A DNA stretch of 64,000 bases from Adenophora triphylla var. japonica (GCA_022495995.1 JAFEMH010001480.1:124001-188000); one strand, 5' to 3'; shown: positions 46,159-57,999, counted from the first letter of the stretch. Numbers and translations: made by a program. Notes: generated from the letters alone by a model not told the origin.

Positions 46159-46313
46159 GACATTGTCACCGGCAAACAATCCCTCATTTTTCTGTTATTT
46201 TCAGTTTAATCACTGTTTTCAAACTTTTTTTCAGTTCAGTCCTTACGATTTCAGTTATTTTCAGAAAAGTCCCTTTAAATAAACACACACACAAAAGTTT
46301 CAAGTGAGGAAGA

Positions 46314-46363
46314 CTCGTTATACGAGGCATTCCGGGTGAATGCCAAACGTTCTTTCCGGAGTG
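46314..46363 (+). promoter_or_regulatory. Double stem-loop in R/U5 of element C
   Basis: CTCGT (46314-46318) pairs with ACGAG (46322-46326). CATTCCGG (46328-46335) pairs with CCGGAGTG (46356-46363) with one G-T pair. The bases differ from element A but the pairing is kept. Confidence 0.75.
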
Positions 46364-46550
46364 TAACGTGACCTTTGAACTCACTTTCTCTAATATTGGG
46401 TATTTTTCAAAGTTTTGGCCCTTAAACTAAAAATGGCGTGGCGACTCCGAAATGATTTTTCAAAGTCCGATAAAGATTTTTCAAAACTTCAAAAACAAAC
46501 AAGAGTTTTGTCGGGCGGCCAAGAAAAATCGCGAATACACATCATCACAG

Positions 46551-46568
46551 TGGCGACTCCGCTGGGGA
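46551..46568 (+). promoter_or_regulatory. Element C primer-binding site
   Basis: TGGCGACTCCGCTGGGGA, one base after the LTR end. Confidence 0.85.
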
Positions 46569-47902
46569 CATAAAATAAGCTTTTTTTTTAAAAAAAAAAA
46601 ATAATAAAAAATAAAATAAAAAATGATGCTTGGTATATAGGTGAAAACCATTAAATTTCCTCTTCAATGCCTCCTTGTGGAGTCGGGAATAAATTATGGT
46701 AGAACAATGCCACGTACCGGTATCATTTAAAAAAAAGGCTTTTGTGGGTCAAACTTCCGTCCCAACACTTGAGGCTTTTTTTTTGTGTGTATATGTATTT
46801 TCCCGTTATGATTTGTTGTCGTTTTGACCGTCCCGAAAAAGTCAAGTTTTGATTGTCGGATCAATTCTTTTAACTGTTTAAAATTTTATGTGCTTATGCG
46901 CTTACGTGTTTTCAAAAAAAAAAAAAATCTTTTTGCATGCATTATGCTTTTAAGACACATTTGAAAATCTCTGTTTTTACTCAAAAAAGAAGATAGACTG
47001 CCGCACACTACGCGTACGTTAACCGTACACTGCACACTACGTCCTTAACCTGGGAAATCTCAGTAGCAGCCTGGGAGGCCTTACTACGCTTCTCGGTGTG
47101 AGCACGGGACGACCCAAACAGCCATTGGTTTACCCTCGTGTCGACCCTGCACTTGTCCGTGACACACTTTTTCCGAGACTCGGTTGGTTTTTGGTCCGGT
47201 CAGTGTCAAACTGTGTTAGTACATGCCCCGTATAGGTCAAAACCTAGTCAACACGCCAAGTCAGGATCTCCCGCGGACCTAACTCAGTTGGAGTCATGCC
47301 GGTTTTTCGTCATGAACTTTGACTCAATTTTGACTGGGGCTTGGACTTTGACTTTGACCCGCACGGCTCATACACCGGCTCCAGTTATGACACCGAGTCA
47401 TCTAGGATTAATGCTCAGTCCATGTTTAATTACTGCTTAACCAACGACGAGTCAAGATCCCTTGTGGACTTTTATCAGTCGGAATCATGCCGGTTTTCCG
47501 TCAGACCTTAGGTTCATTTTCCTTTTCGGTCGGTGGGACCCGCTTGCCCTACGGAACCCTTGTTTGGGTTATAGGTTGAGGGTCTACAGACGTAGTGATG
47601 GGTCCCACTGATCCAGAATTTAGAGTAGTTTAAAGAAAAAAAAGAAGAGCAATCTTTTCCAACCGTTTAGGTTTTAATAAAATGCGTTTTAAGTAAACTC
47701 AAACAAATAAATGCATGTTTTATGAGCCCTGAGCCCAAACACCAACCTGTTTCGCTTTCTCGAGTCTGAACCGCACCCTTTTGTGCCTTTCACAGTAAGC
47801 AAAGTTTGGATCAAGATCCCGGATCATCGTTTGTTCAGCTCAGTCGTTCCGGAATCAGATACTTCATCGGTTCCTTCCTTCGCTTCAGCTCAGAGTTTCA
47901 GA
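46569..47902 (+). other. Leader of element C
   Basis: Noncoding, with A/T runs (46580-46625) and the shared block GCCGCACACTACG near 47000. A stretch around GAGTCATGCCGGTTTTTCGTC (about 47292) recurs in similar form near 47480, about 185 bp later. Confidence 0.65.
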
Positions 47903-50002
47903 ATGGCCAGCTCAGAGGAGAACAGTGGGGGACGTACGACTCCGCACCCCGAGAATCCGCAGAATGTCGAACAGTGGAATCAAATGCGGGAACAGATAAG
48001 ACAACATCAAGAGGCTCAGATCAGTCAGTTATTAGAAAGTGTCAGAACCCACGGACTAGCAATTGTTCGCGACCCTAATGGAACCTTTACGGTCAATGTG
48101 GAGATTGAAGCTAATTCCTTTCCTGGGCATGCCGACTACCGTCGAATGCCTTGCTCCCTTTCGTGTGGAACTGCTAATGGGCCAAGCATGCCCCGACCTA
48201 TAACTCAGCCTGTCTCTTAACCCCTACAGCTTGGTATGCTTCATCATTCTGGTCAGGGTCATCAGTCTGGAGTTGTTTAGTTCAGCACATCTCAGCCTCA
48301 TCAAGTCGGTACTCCTCAGCAGTCCGATCTTGGTCGACTTCCCCCCGGTGCCTCTCAGTTTTCACCTTTGGGTTTCAATCAGTTTTTTTCCGCCCCGCAA
48401 CTTGGAATGGGTCAGTTTGCTACTCCAAAGCCTCAGTCTGGTCCGGGTCATCAGTCTAGAACTGGTCAGTTCAGCACATTGCAGCCTCATCAAATCGGTA
48501 CTCCTCAGCAGTCTGATCTTGGTAAACTTTCCCCCAGTGCCTCTCAGTTTTCACTTTTGGGTTTCAATCAGTTTGTTTCCGCCCCGCAGCTTGGAATGGG
48601 CCAGTTTGCTACTTCAAAGCCTCAGTCTGGTCTGGGTCATCAGTCTAGAATTGGTCAGTTCAGCACATTTCAGCCTCATCAAATCAGTACCCCTCAGCAG
48701 TCGAATCTAGGTCACCTTGCTTCCATCAATCCTCAAGGCCCGTTTGCCCCTGTGATACCGCAAGCTCACACGAGCTGACAGAGTTCTGTCATCATTTCAA
48801 CAAACCCGGTGTATCCTCAACATCCCTTTGTTCCTACCGCTCAGTTTGCTCGAAATCCGTACGATCTAACTCCGATAGTTTTGCAAACCCAATATTTCCA
48901 GCATTCTCCATCAGCTCCAACTACTCTACGGTCTCAATTCCCTCAGAAGTTTCAATAGTACCTACCAGTTTATGCTCTGTCTTCACATAATCAATTCAAG
49001 ACATGTGGTTACCTCCTAAGGCCCCAATATCCACTTGAGTGTGGTGAGGCAAATCCAGTTGCTTCAGGCGTTCCATCTCTGCCCACCAGATCTAGTGAGT
49101 TCCCTTATCAAATTCACCAACCTCCTGATGAAAGTGTTATTGCGGTCACTAGAAGTTCCAATGCTCTTGTCGATCCACATGATGCTCCATCTACTAATAG
49201 AGGCGGAAAAGTGATAAGTAACGGTAGTCGGGTTCCTGAACAGGGTACGTCGGGAGCCAGTGATCCACAAAGACAGCCATACCGGCAATACTATGATAAC
49301 TTTGGGATACCTTTGAGCAAGGTTTTTGAGAACTTAGTAGAGCAAGGTCTCCTCGAACCCATAAAAAAATACAAGCCCAGAATCCCTAATGCCAACTTGG
49401 ACGCAGCCAAACACTGCGATAACCACAATCATCATGGCCATACAACCGACAACTGTATAGCTTTGAGAAAGGCAATTCGAGGGCTGATTAAAGAAGGCAA
49501 GCTCGAGTGCCCTAGTAGGCTAATGCAAACGAGCTATGTTTATAATGGTCCTCCTAGACAATGGCATCAACCTTTCGGTGACTTTGGAATGCCACAACAA
49601 GTTGGGATGCCTCCGCAGTCTGGTAAAGATCATTTTGGGTCTTCCCAGCTATAGTCTGGAATGCTGCAGCCACAGTTTGGTCTAGGGCAGCAGTCAGGGA
49701 TGGGTCAGTTTAGCGCCCCTCAACAGCAGTGGGGTATTCCTCCTCAGAATAGTACAGGTCAAGCAGCTTCTGGCGTCTCACAAGCGGTTCAAACAGAAAC
49801 GTTTGAAGTCGGTTCTATCACTCTCACTCAAAACAACCAGGGCATCGCTGAACCCTCTCAAACAAATCCAGATAACCATCAAAATCCTCCCGTGTTCACT
49901 TCCTTCTCTCAATATGCTCAGTCATCAAGTTTCGTCCCCGTGACTTTTCCGACCCATTACTTCGGACAACTTGTATTTGCTCGAGCTGCTCCATGGCCTT
50001 AA
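47903..50002 (+). pseudogene. Element C gag, capsid core missing
   Basis: The ATG at 47903 (MASSEENSGG) aligns with the starts in A and G. N-terminal helix (NQMREQIRQHQEAQI) and GLAIVRDPNGTFTV are followed by a long Gln-rich part with a 63-residue tandem repeat (48256-48730). The end has FGIPLSKVFENLVEQGLLEP and an intact HCDNHNHHGHTTDNC zinc motif (about 49410-49455). All pieces lie in one frame with stops at 48220, near 48778, 48958, 49654 and 50002. The gag capsid domain present in A (FYLTLKGPALTW) is absent. Confidence 0.82.
48256..48730 (+). repeat. 189-bp tandem repeat inside the element C gag
   Basis: GGGTCATCAG recurs at 48256, 48445 and 48634, exactly 189 bp (63 codons) apart, with high similarity throughout; about 2.5 copies. 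It encodes Gln/Ser/Pro-rich sequence (HQSRTGQFSTLQPHQIGT). Confidence 0.92.
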
Positions 50003-52239
50003 ATCCCTCCACTTCCACCAGTATCGTGGGTACATAACTGATCACTGCCTCAATCTACGGTATGGAATTCAGAAGTTAACAGAAAATGGAAAGCTTAAGC
50101 ATCCTGGCGGTCCAACAATGAAGAGTAGCTGGGCTAGGGGCTACCTATCCTTATATATTAAATTAAAATGTTAAAACAATCTTTTAGTCAACCTTCGTAG
50201 GTTCTAGTACTTTCTTCGTTCAATCATGTCCTCCTCGGACATTGTTGTTAATCTTAAATTTTCTATAAAAGAGTCTTTTTCTTTTCTTGCTAGGCTTGAG
50301 ACATTATTTTCACGCCTACATTACATCTAATGAAATGGTTGTATCCTAAATGATCACTTGCATTACTCAACAAATAATCTCTGGAAATAACTAATGTTTT
50401 GATTAATCGGTGTGAGAAAGTCAACTAGTACCCTCTCTATACACTTTCCTCACCTCACAAAATCCTTCTTCAAGCCATACACTTTCCAAAACATGCCCAC
50501 ACCATCACCTTGACCAAGTCAATGATGGCGAACATCAAGGAACAACAAAAGGACACTCAGCATCGAAAGATTGACCCCATGTCGACAACAACCTAGGGGC
50601 TTGCCTTTGCCTTCGTACGCATCAATAAAGTTCAAGTAAGGGCTTACCTTCGCCCTCATGTGCTTCAAAAAAAAAGAAAAAAAAACCCAAGCAGGAGCTT
50701 CAAAAAAAAAAAAGAGAAAAAAGCCCAAGCAGGGTATTCTAAAAAAAGAAGAAGAGAAAAAAGCCCAAGCAGGAGCTTCAAAAAAAAAAAAGAAAAGAGA
50801 ATGATGAGTCCAAGGATCCAGCACCGCCAATCAGAAGCTTGACAGATGGGCAAAATTAAAGCTCGAAGAATGGAGGTTGTCGATAACAATGGAGCGGTCA
50901 AAGCAAGGGCAGAAGCACATCATAAGCCCTTATGCTATATTCAAATTCTTTCCTCCCCGATAAAAGATGACGATCCAGAAGCAACGAAATCACGGAAGAA
51001 GCCGTCAAAAAACGACTTGTCAAGGAACATCTCAAGGCCCGTACCTTATCACCCAAATTTCCCATCCGAGCCTTTTTCACTAAAAGGACCACAAATGTTC
51101 ATACCCTTTTTCCAAAGCCAAAACACCGTTCAGCCCGAACTACGATGACCTGAGCTCCTTTTATTAAGGGGATTGTAGGCAACCAGAAATGGTCCGATCA
51201 TAAACGCATTCAAATTCCAGAAAATTCAGTCTCATCAATGGCCTCTCCTATACACAATCTCTCTTCACCATTCGCCAACTTCGACTCTTGGTATCAGTTG
51301 ACTTTCTCCTCTTAATTAATCTAAATGTTTGTTCATATCGAGATTAGGGGTTGAATAACCCGAACATTAATAAAGGGTTTTAAGCAATCTTGTGATCATT
51401 TTGAATAAAACATGTTTTCAGATGTCTCGACAAGTCTTCTTTTTCTACATTATAGGAAAAATAGAGCTAAACACTGATTTTCTGTTAGCAGAGGCTTCCA
51501 TTAACTTTTACAAACCTTTCTACAATTATGCTCTCTCAAAAGAGCCAAACCCAAAGCGAGTTCTTTTGTGCCTTCATCAAATGAGGCCATCAAATAATAC
51601 AAATCGGGGATTCGTCTCCACTTTTTGAAAATATGCCCCTACAGGTATACATTTCTAAATTTTATTTCTTTTATATTTTCTTCCGGTTGACTGATTGAGT
51701 AAAAAAAATAATAAAGTAAATATAGAAGGATGGGTTGCCTCTTTTGCTATATGGCAATTCAATTTGCATTAGAGCTGCATTGGACTCCTTGAGGTGGGGA
51801 TTTCATCAAGTCATTTATTTAAAGTGGGGCTTCTCTGGTCACGCCGGGTCCACGTTGGTTCTTCACTTTGTTACAAGATGGGTTTGGTCTTCGTCTAGAC
51901 TCATTTCAGGATCAGTTTGCAATCCCTATCAAGTTGAAGCCTCACTAATTATGTCAGATTCACAATCATGAGACTGAGGCTTTACCAAGTCACTTCTTCA
52001 AAATCAAGACTTCGCCAACACATCTCTTCAGACCAAGGATTCGCCAAGCAAAGGGAGATTTGATTGCTATGTTGGTCATGTGCTTGTCAAGTGCAATTCT
52101 TTGATGTCCAAGGTTGAAGACGGAATTTTAACCAGAACTAGGGATTCATCATAATTCTATGGCTAATATTGGAATTCGAGTCCATAAAACTCCTTGTGCC
52201 AATCAGAATGAGGTTTCAATGATCATTTTTGGAAGGTGT
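50003..52239 (+). other. Element C 3' noncoding region
   Basis: No gene. Blocks in common with A: TTTCTTTTCTTGCTAG (about 50279), an A-rich CCCAAGCAGG repeat (50686, 50724, 50764), the stem-loop (51140-51178), and the block at 51460-51640 matching the sequence beside D's insertion site in A. No minisatellite like those of A and G. Confidence 0.75.
51140..51178 (+). ncRNA. Conserved stem-loop motif (element C)
   Basis: CTAC (51140-51143) pairs with GTAG (51175-51178). Inside it CTCCTT (51155-51160) pairs with AAGGGG (51166-51171) around TTATT. Compared with A, the TCC/GGA pairs become TT/AA, so the stem is kept. Confidence 0.6.
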
Positions 52240-53049
52240 CAGGAATTTTGGTTTGACGATTGCCCTCAACCCGAAGGGACTTTCACGGTATAAGAGGAAG
52301 AGGATCCCCATCCCTCTCTTAGCCAGACAAACTACCGCCGAATGCCACCAACTTCCTCACATGGAACCTCCACCGGGCCACACTCTTCTCAGCCTATGAA
52401 TCATCCATCCTCTCAGCCTCAGTCTGGTATACATTCACAATTTGGTCCGGGATAGTCGTTTGGGGGAAACAAATTGACTTCAGTCCGATTTGGGCCAGTA
52501 TGGTGTGCCTCAACGCAGTCGGGGTCAACTCGGTATGTCGCAGCAGTTTGGTATGCCTCAGCAGTTCGGTACAGATCAGTCAGGGGCTTCTCAGTTACAT
52601 CAGCTCGGTATGACTTCTCAGTTGGGTTTGGGACGACAGTCAACTATGGATCAGTTTGGAACTTCTCCGCCCCAGCAGTTTGGGATGTCTCAACAGCAAC
52701 CCAGTTTAAGACAGCCAGCCCCTGGCACCACACAAATCTCACAAAATCCCTTCATGACCGCCTCCACGGGACAGCAAACCCCTAATCCCACTCTCAGTCG
52801 CCCAGACTACACCAGAAGGCCACCACCAGCCTCCTATGGCACCACTGCCGGAACCCATGCTTCTTGACCTATGGGTCAGCCAGCTCCTCAGCCACAGTCC
52901 AGTGGACCCATACAACCCAGCAGGACAAGTCAGTTTACAATCCCTCAATGGGGACAAAATCAGTATGGAATGTCCTCCCATAGTAGGGGGTACCTTGGAA
53001 TGCCGCAACAAGTTGGGATCCCACAACAGTTTGGAACAGATCAGCCCGG
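52240..53049 (+). pseudogene. Second gag fragment within element C
   Basis: Encodes PEGTFTV, TNYRRMPPTSS and a Gln-rich tail (QQFGMSQQQPSLRQ), matching the gag portion near 48061-48240 and its Gln-rich follow-up, but it lies downstream of element C's 3' noncoding blocks. It has several frame changes. It is cut by element G at 53050. It may be a duplicated gag segment or a piece of a second C-type copy. Confidence 0.65.
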
Positions 53050-54675
53050 TGAATGTACGCTCGTCGAAAAATTAGTGAAAATTGGGATTCGCAACGCCGT
53101 TTTAAAGGATACATTGAAAACCTTTGAAAATGAGAAATGGGTTCGGGGGTCAGGTTACGTTTTGGGAAGAACCGAGAGTTCACCCAACACGCCTCGTCCG
53201 TAAACGAGTCTTTCTATGTTCAACATCCAAAACATTCAAGAGTGTGTGCAAAATGTGTGTGACAAAATATATGATAAAATGCATATAAGTGCTTTGTTTT
53301 ATTGCTCAACAGAGGGAATTACAACTTGTGAACCAATTGATATGGGAGGCCACATCCCATTTACAAAATATGAGAACAACATACAACTGAAATGGACCAG
53401 TTGCAAAGGGCTACTTGTGTCGCGTGACACAGGACATCACATGTCCAATTGTGTCGCGTGACACTACCAGCCACCTTACAGAGGCTTTACAAATCTCAAA
53501 ATACAGAACACAGTCACCTCAAATGAGTGTGAATATGGAGGATTCACACTCTATTTTGAGTGACAAGTGAACCATATAAACAAATTACAACTGAAATGAT
53601 GAACCGGATGAACAACTTACAACTGAACTGATGGTCTCTGCAGAGTGGCTACTTGTGGCGAGTGACACAGGACTCCACATGTTCAGTTGTGTCGCGTGAC
53701 ACAGGTTACCAATCTGCAGGAACCTTACAATTTGAAATCAGAAACAACAGAGATCGATTCAGATCCAATCACCACACTAAATCATCTCAAAAAACAATGA
53801 ATTAATCACGAATCGACCAAGGGGGTGTGGATATGGGGAGATCCATACTCCCTTGATGAACAAGCAAAAAATCACAACAATATCAAACCATGAACATCAA
53901 ATATATCAAGCAAAACGACTTAAACAGAGAGATGGCGATTGCCACTTGATAATCAGAGCGGATGGAGCTTGATTATCAAGTGGATGAATAGAAATTGCAA
54001 TGAACAAACAAAATGGCAAATATGAGAGAGAAGGAGGGAGTTGTTACCCTTGTAGTGTCCACAATCTCTACACCAAGTTAGGTGTAGAGACCTTCGATTC
54101 AGCTGCTGGAATGGGGATCCAAACACAGATGGAGTGCTGGATTAAGAGTTCCAAGGTGGATGTGAATTATGAAGGTAGATGGGTGAATTGGATGAGAGAG
54201 GGGGATTGAATTGAGAGGATTGGTGTGTGTTGTGTGTGTTTTGGGAGAGAGGGGAGGTATTCTGGCATAATTTGGGCAGAGTGACTTTAGGGAAATGGAA
54301 AAGGGATCCAGATATGAGAGGGGTAGGGTCCAATTTATAGGCTGCTGGTGAGGGCTACTTCTGTTGCACGGCATTCTGCTTCTGTTTTCCATGGCTCGAG
54401 TTGTCGCATGACACAACATGCCACTAACCATTTCTGGCGCCAATTTGCCAATCTGGAACCTTTCAAGGTAATTCCTCTTAGGTCCAAAATGGTTTAATTC
54501 TCTGTAGGTCCTTTTGCCTGGAAAAATGACTTAAAATCACTTCCTTCACAAAAACTTATAAAAAGTTTCCGGAAGTCTCGGAACGGATCGGGAATTTACC
54601 AAAATTCCCCTAGTGCAATTTTATTTCATTAAAAGGCACTTATAAATGGTCGCAAATTGGATTGGCATACTCACA
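53050..54675 (-). repeat. 3' LTR of element G
   Basis: 1626 bp. On the plus strand it begins TGAATG and ends ACTCACA. TATAAATT on the minus strand is at 54339-54332. TGTCGCGTGACAC words lie at about 53418, 53449 and 53690, and the double hairpin at 53159-53208. Confidence 0.92.
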
Positions 54676-54693
54676 GAGCCCCTCGGCAATGTC
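54676..54693 (-). promoter_or_regulatory. Element G polypurine tract
   Basis: The minus strand reads CCGAGGGGCTC directly before the 3' LTR, the same as in A (36850-36860). Confidence 0.7.
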
Positions 54694-54843
54694 ACTTATG
54701 GAAGAAGTGAGGTTGTCGATAAAATGGACCCAATCCCAATGAGCGGCTGAGGATATGGCAGATGGTGGAGAATGATTGATGAGGTTGGATGGCTGGAAAA
54801 GATGGTTGATGAGATCGGATGGCTGGACCTTTGAGAAAAGATT

Positions 54844-54884
54844 CCTACGTATCCCTGGTGGGAATCAAGCCAGATCGTAGTTCG
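54844..54884 (-). ncRNA. Conserved stem-loop motif, copy 2 (element G)
   Basis: The minus strand reads GAACTACG ... TTCCC ACCA GGGA ... CGTAGG: an outer CTACG/CGTAG stem and an inner TCCC/GGGA stem with a four-base loop. Confidence 0.55.
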
Positions 54885-54885
54885 G

Positions 54886-55605
54886 AGAGTGAGAGCGTAC
54901 GACGCCTCGAACCGAGAAGTGAGACATACGGTGTCTCAAACCGAAGTGATAATGAAGTGAGACATACGGTGTCTCGAACCGAAGTTATAATGACGTGATA
55001 CATATGGTGTCTCGAACCGAGGTGATAATGATGTGAGACATATGGTGTCTCGAACCAAGGTGATAATGATGTGAGACATACGTACGGTGTCTCGAACCGA
55101 GGTGATAATGACGTGAGACATACGGTGTCTCGAACCAAAGTGATAATGACGTGAGACATACGGTGTCTCGAACCGAAGTGATAATGACGTGAGACATACG
55201 ATGTCTCGAATCGAGGTGATAATGATGTGAGACATACGGTGTCTCGAATTGAAGTGATAATGACGTGAGACATACGGTGTCTCGAACCGAGGTGATAATG
55301 ACGTGAGACATACGGCGTCTCGAACCGAAGTGATAATGACGTGAGACCTACGATGTCTCGAACCGAAGTGATAATGAGGTGAGACCTACGGTGTCTCGAA
55401 CCGAAGTGATAATGAGGTAAGACCTACGGTGTCTTGAACCGAAGTGATAATGAGGTGAGACCTACGGTGTCTCAAACTGAAGTGATAATGAGGTGAGACC
55501 TACGATGTCTCGAACCGAAGTGATAATGAGGTGAGACCTACGGTGTCTCGAACCGAGGAGATAATGACGTGAGACATACGGTGTCTCGAACCGAAGAGAG
55601 ATACG
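54886..55605 (-). repeat. 38-bp minisatellite (GTGAGACATACGGTGTCTCG) of element G
   Basis: About 18 to 19 units of 38 bp with few changes. On the minus strand the core ATTATCAYTTCGGTTCGAG resembles the ATTATCATTTC ... GTTGGACG core of element A's array. Open frames through it are repeat artefacts. Confidence 0.93.
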
Positions 55606-57130
55606 CAAAGAAAATATGATGATTTGTAGCTTGAAAGAGATATGCGTTCATACCTGTGCTTGCTTACTTATAGCGGCCGGAAGGACTGAGGCTACGACTG
55701 ATGATGATGAAGAGTTATTGTTTTTCCGTACAAGGGACGGTCTTTGTTGATGATTTTCCATCCACTCGTTGGGACTTTGATGAAGACGTGCCAGTTCATA
55801 CATGCTTTGATGAAGGTGCACCCATGAGAATGGGCTTTTGATGATGTGTCTGTGAGAATGGGCTCTTGGTGATAACTCGCCATGCGGAACATGCTTTGAT
55901 GTCGCTGAGGCTGATGAGATTTATTGCTTGGAGATTGGGGCAGCTGAAGCTTTTTCAAACAATGCTGATGAATCTGAAGATACCGAGACTGATGAAGATG
56001 ACAAAGGCAGAATATGCCTCCTGCAGGATTTGAAATCTTTGTCCAGGTTGTGATTTGAGGAGCAATCCCCATGATCAGATCATGATCACTTTGATTATTG
56101 TACCTTGTGGGGAGAAACACAACACTCTAGGCAATTTGCATTTTATTCACTTGATTTGAAATTTTGCTTATGCATTATTAATCTTGATGCACGAGTCCAT
56201 CTCGGCTGGGGATGAAAATGGAGTGAGGATTTTATATGTCTTGATGAGGTGATATGTGTGTAGCAATTAAGCTATGATGGATTTATGACAGGATGACTGT
56301 GTATATATGATGATGAATGGGTCGAACCCTCTCCCATGAATTTGAGGAGTGTATGAGTGATGGTTGATATGATGCAGCCTAGGAAATTCGGGGCGTGCCC
56401 TGAGAGTGCACATTGCAGCAGTTCCGTCGCTGGTTGAGACCGCGAGTAGCAAAGAGAATGCAGAGAATGTCCTGGCAAAAATACCGATACGGGATAGCCT
56501 GAGAGAATAGCTTAGCAAAGCCCCAACTTGAAGAGCTGATATGGGAGAGCTTGAGAGGATAACTTAGCAAAGCCCCAGCTTGAAGAGATCCAAGGCAGCC
56601 CTATTGCAGACAGAGTCATCACGTGGCCAAGGAGGCAACCCATCATTACAGACCTTAGTCAATCAGTCATTGGACAAGACTCAAAAATGTATACATGCAG
56701 GGGCACATCTTTTGAAAAGTGGGAATGAATCCCGATTTTGTGTATGCACACTCGCTTTAGGTTTGACTCTTTTGAGAGAGTATAAGCATCACAAGGTGTG
56801 AAAAAGTGTATGGGAGCCCCTGCTGACAGAAAGACCGTGTTTGGCTTTATTTCCCTATGATGGAGAGAGAGAAGACTTGTCGAGACATTTGAAAACTTGT
56901 CTTATTCATAATGATCACAAGGCTGCTTAAAACCCTTTATTGATGTTCGGGTTATTCAACCACTAAGCTTGATATGAACAAAAATTTTGATTAATCACAA
57001 GGAGAAAACCAACTGATATCGAGAATCAAACTCGGAAAGATGGAATGAAGGATCTATGTATTAGGGACGACCCTTGAGGAGACTGGATTTTCTGAGATTT
57101 GTTTGTGATTTCGACCTGACCAATTCTGGT
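55606..57130 (-). other. Element G noncoding region between stem-loop 1 and the minisatellite
   Basis: No gene. Matches element A's 34184-35140 in pieces, including the sequence around D's insertion point (56780-56840), which here is uninterrupted. Confidence 0.7.
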
Positions 57131-57133
57131 TGC

Positions 57134-57172
57134 CTACGTTCCCTTCTTTGGGAGGAGCTCAGGTCACCGTAG
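57134..57172 (-). ncRNA. Conserved stem-loop motif, copy 1 (element G)
   Basis: The minus strand reads AACTACG ... CTCCTCCC AAAGAA GGGA ACGTAGG. The CTACG/CGTAG outer stem is kept; the inner stem is shorter (TCCC/GGGA). Confidence 0.55.
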
Positions 57173-57560
57173 TTTGGGCTTATCCCGATTGAAGAGAGAA
57201 GGAATGTTGAAATTCGAGGATCTTTTGAGAATCAAAAAGTTGAAACACATGTCTCCTTGGAGTGTCAATGAAAGACACGGATGCAAAGCCCTAGTGGGGC
57301 ATCCACGATAAGTGTTTATGGAGGAGAAATGAAATATGCTCACATGAAATGTCAAACAAATTGGATTTGAATTTGCATAATCTTTGATTGATGGTCTTTT
57401 GAGCCGAGATGGATTAGGTTCCAATCTAAGCAAGCAGTGAAGCATTAATTTGATATAGGTCTCAAAGATATTAGAATGAAACTGCTATCCGGTAGGAACT
57501 GTAGCTGGGTTTCAGGGCTTTGATCGGCCATCGAGTGATTTGGATCTTTGATTGTCATGA

Positions 57561-57858
57561 CCTCTTAAGATGAGAGGCCGGCTGGGCTTTTTGCTGACTA
57601 AACCTCTAAAGATGAGAGGTTGGCTTTCGAGGATGTGTTTGGGATTTCTAAGGTGAAGAAATTTGTGATTGCACCTTCAATACCTCTAAGAATGAGAGGT
57701 CAATTTTGACTTTGGCCAAAGGCAAGGGTAATGGTAATGGGAATATCCTCTAAAAATGAGAGGATGGCTTGGGATTGGTTTCGGTAATGGGAATATCCTC
57801 CAAAAATGAGAGGATGACATGGGATTAAGGTAATGGGAATATCCTCTAAAATGAGAGG
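57561..57858 (-). repeat. Array of six CCTCT/AGAGG mini-hairpins (element G)
   Basis: CCTCT, six or seven A/T-rich bases, AGAGG at 57561, 57603, 57683, 57747, 57797 (one change) and 57843. Element A has four related ones at 19232-19470. Confidence 0.8.
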
Positions 57859-57999
57859 ATGGCTGGAATTAGTTGGAAGGTGCTGGTGAGAGGAAGTCCA
57901 AGCTATCGAGAACTTTTGTGAACTTGCGAGCATTCGGGCTCCCTTTGAACATTGGAGAGCTTCTTGAGAAGTCGGGGTCTTTTGCTGGATTGTGAGGAT

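Larger units (their letters stand above)
44834..46549 (+). repeat. 5' LTR of element C
   Basis: TGTAAGTACCCC ... ATCATCACA, 1716 bp. TATAAATA is at 45116-45123. A 16-bp-arm inverted repeat lies just before it (45051-45094) and a related one at 46116-46158. The double hairpin is at 46314-46363, and a PBS-like GTGGCGACTCC at 46438-46448. Confidence 0.88.
44834..53049 (+). mobile_element. Gag-only LTR element C (cousin of A and G), 3' end not seen
   Basis: 5' LTR 44834-46549, PBS 46551, leader, broken gag, then noncoding DNA with the same blocks as A. No pol. Inserted in F's integrase right after GGHPG; the left flank is CGGGG. It is cut by element G at 53050. No 3' LTR is present in the window. 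Confidence 0.85.

Noticed and set aside
50519..50901. Phe-rich open frames near 50.7 kb
   Set aside because: They are the reverse of the A-rich CCCAAGCAGG repeat; no gene.
54845..55311. Open frames on the minus strand with repeated HYHFGSRHRMSHVI-type words
   Set aside because: Artefact of the 38-bp minisatellite of element G.
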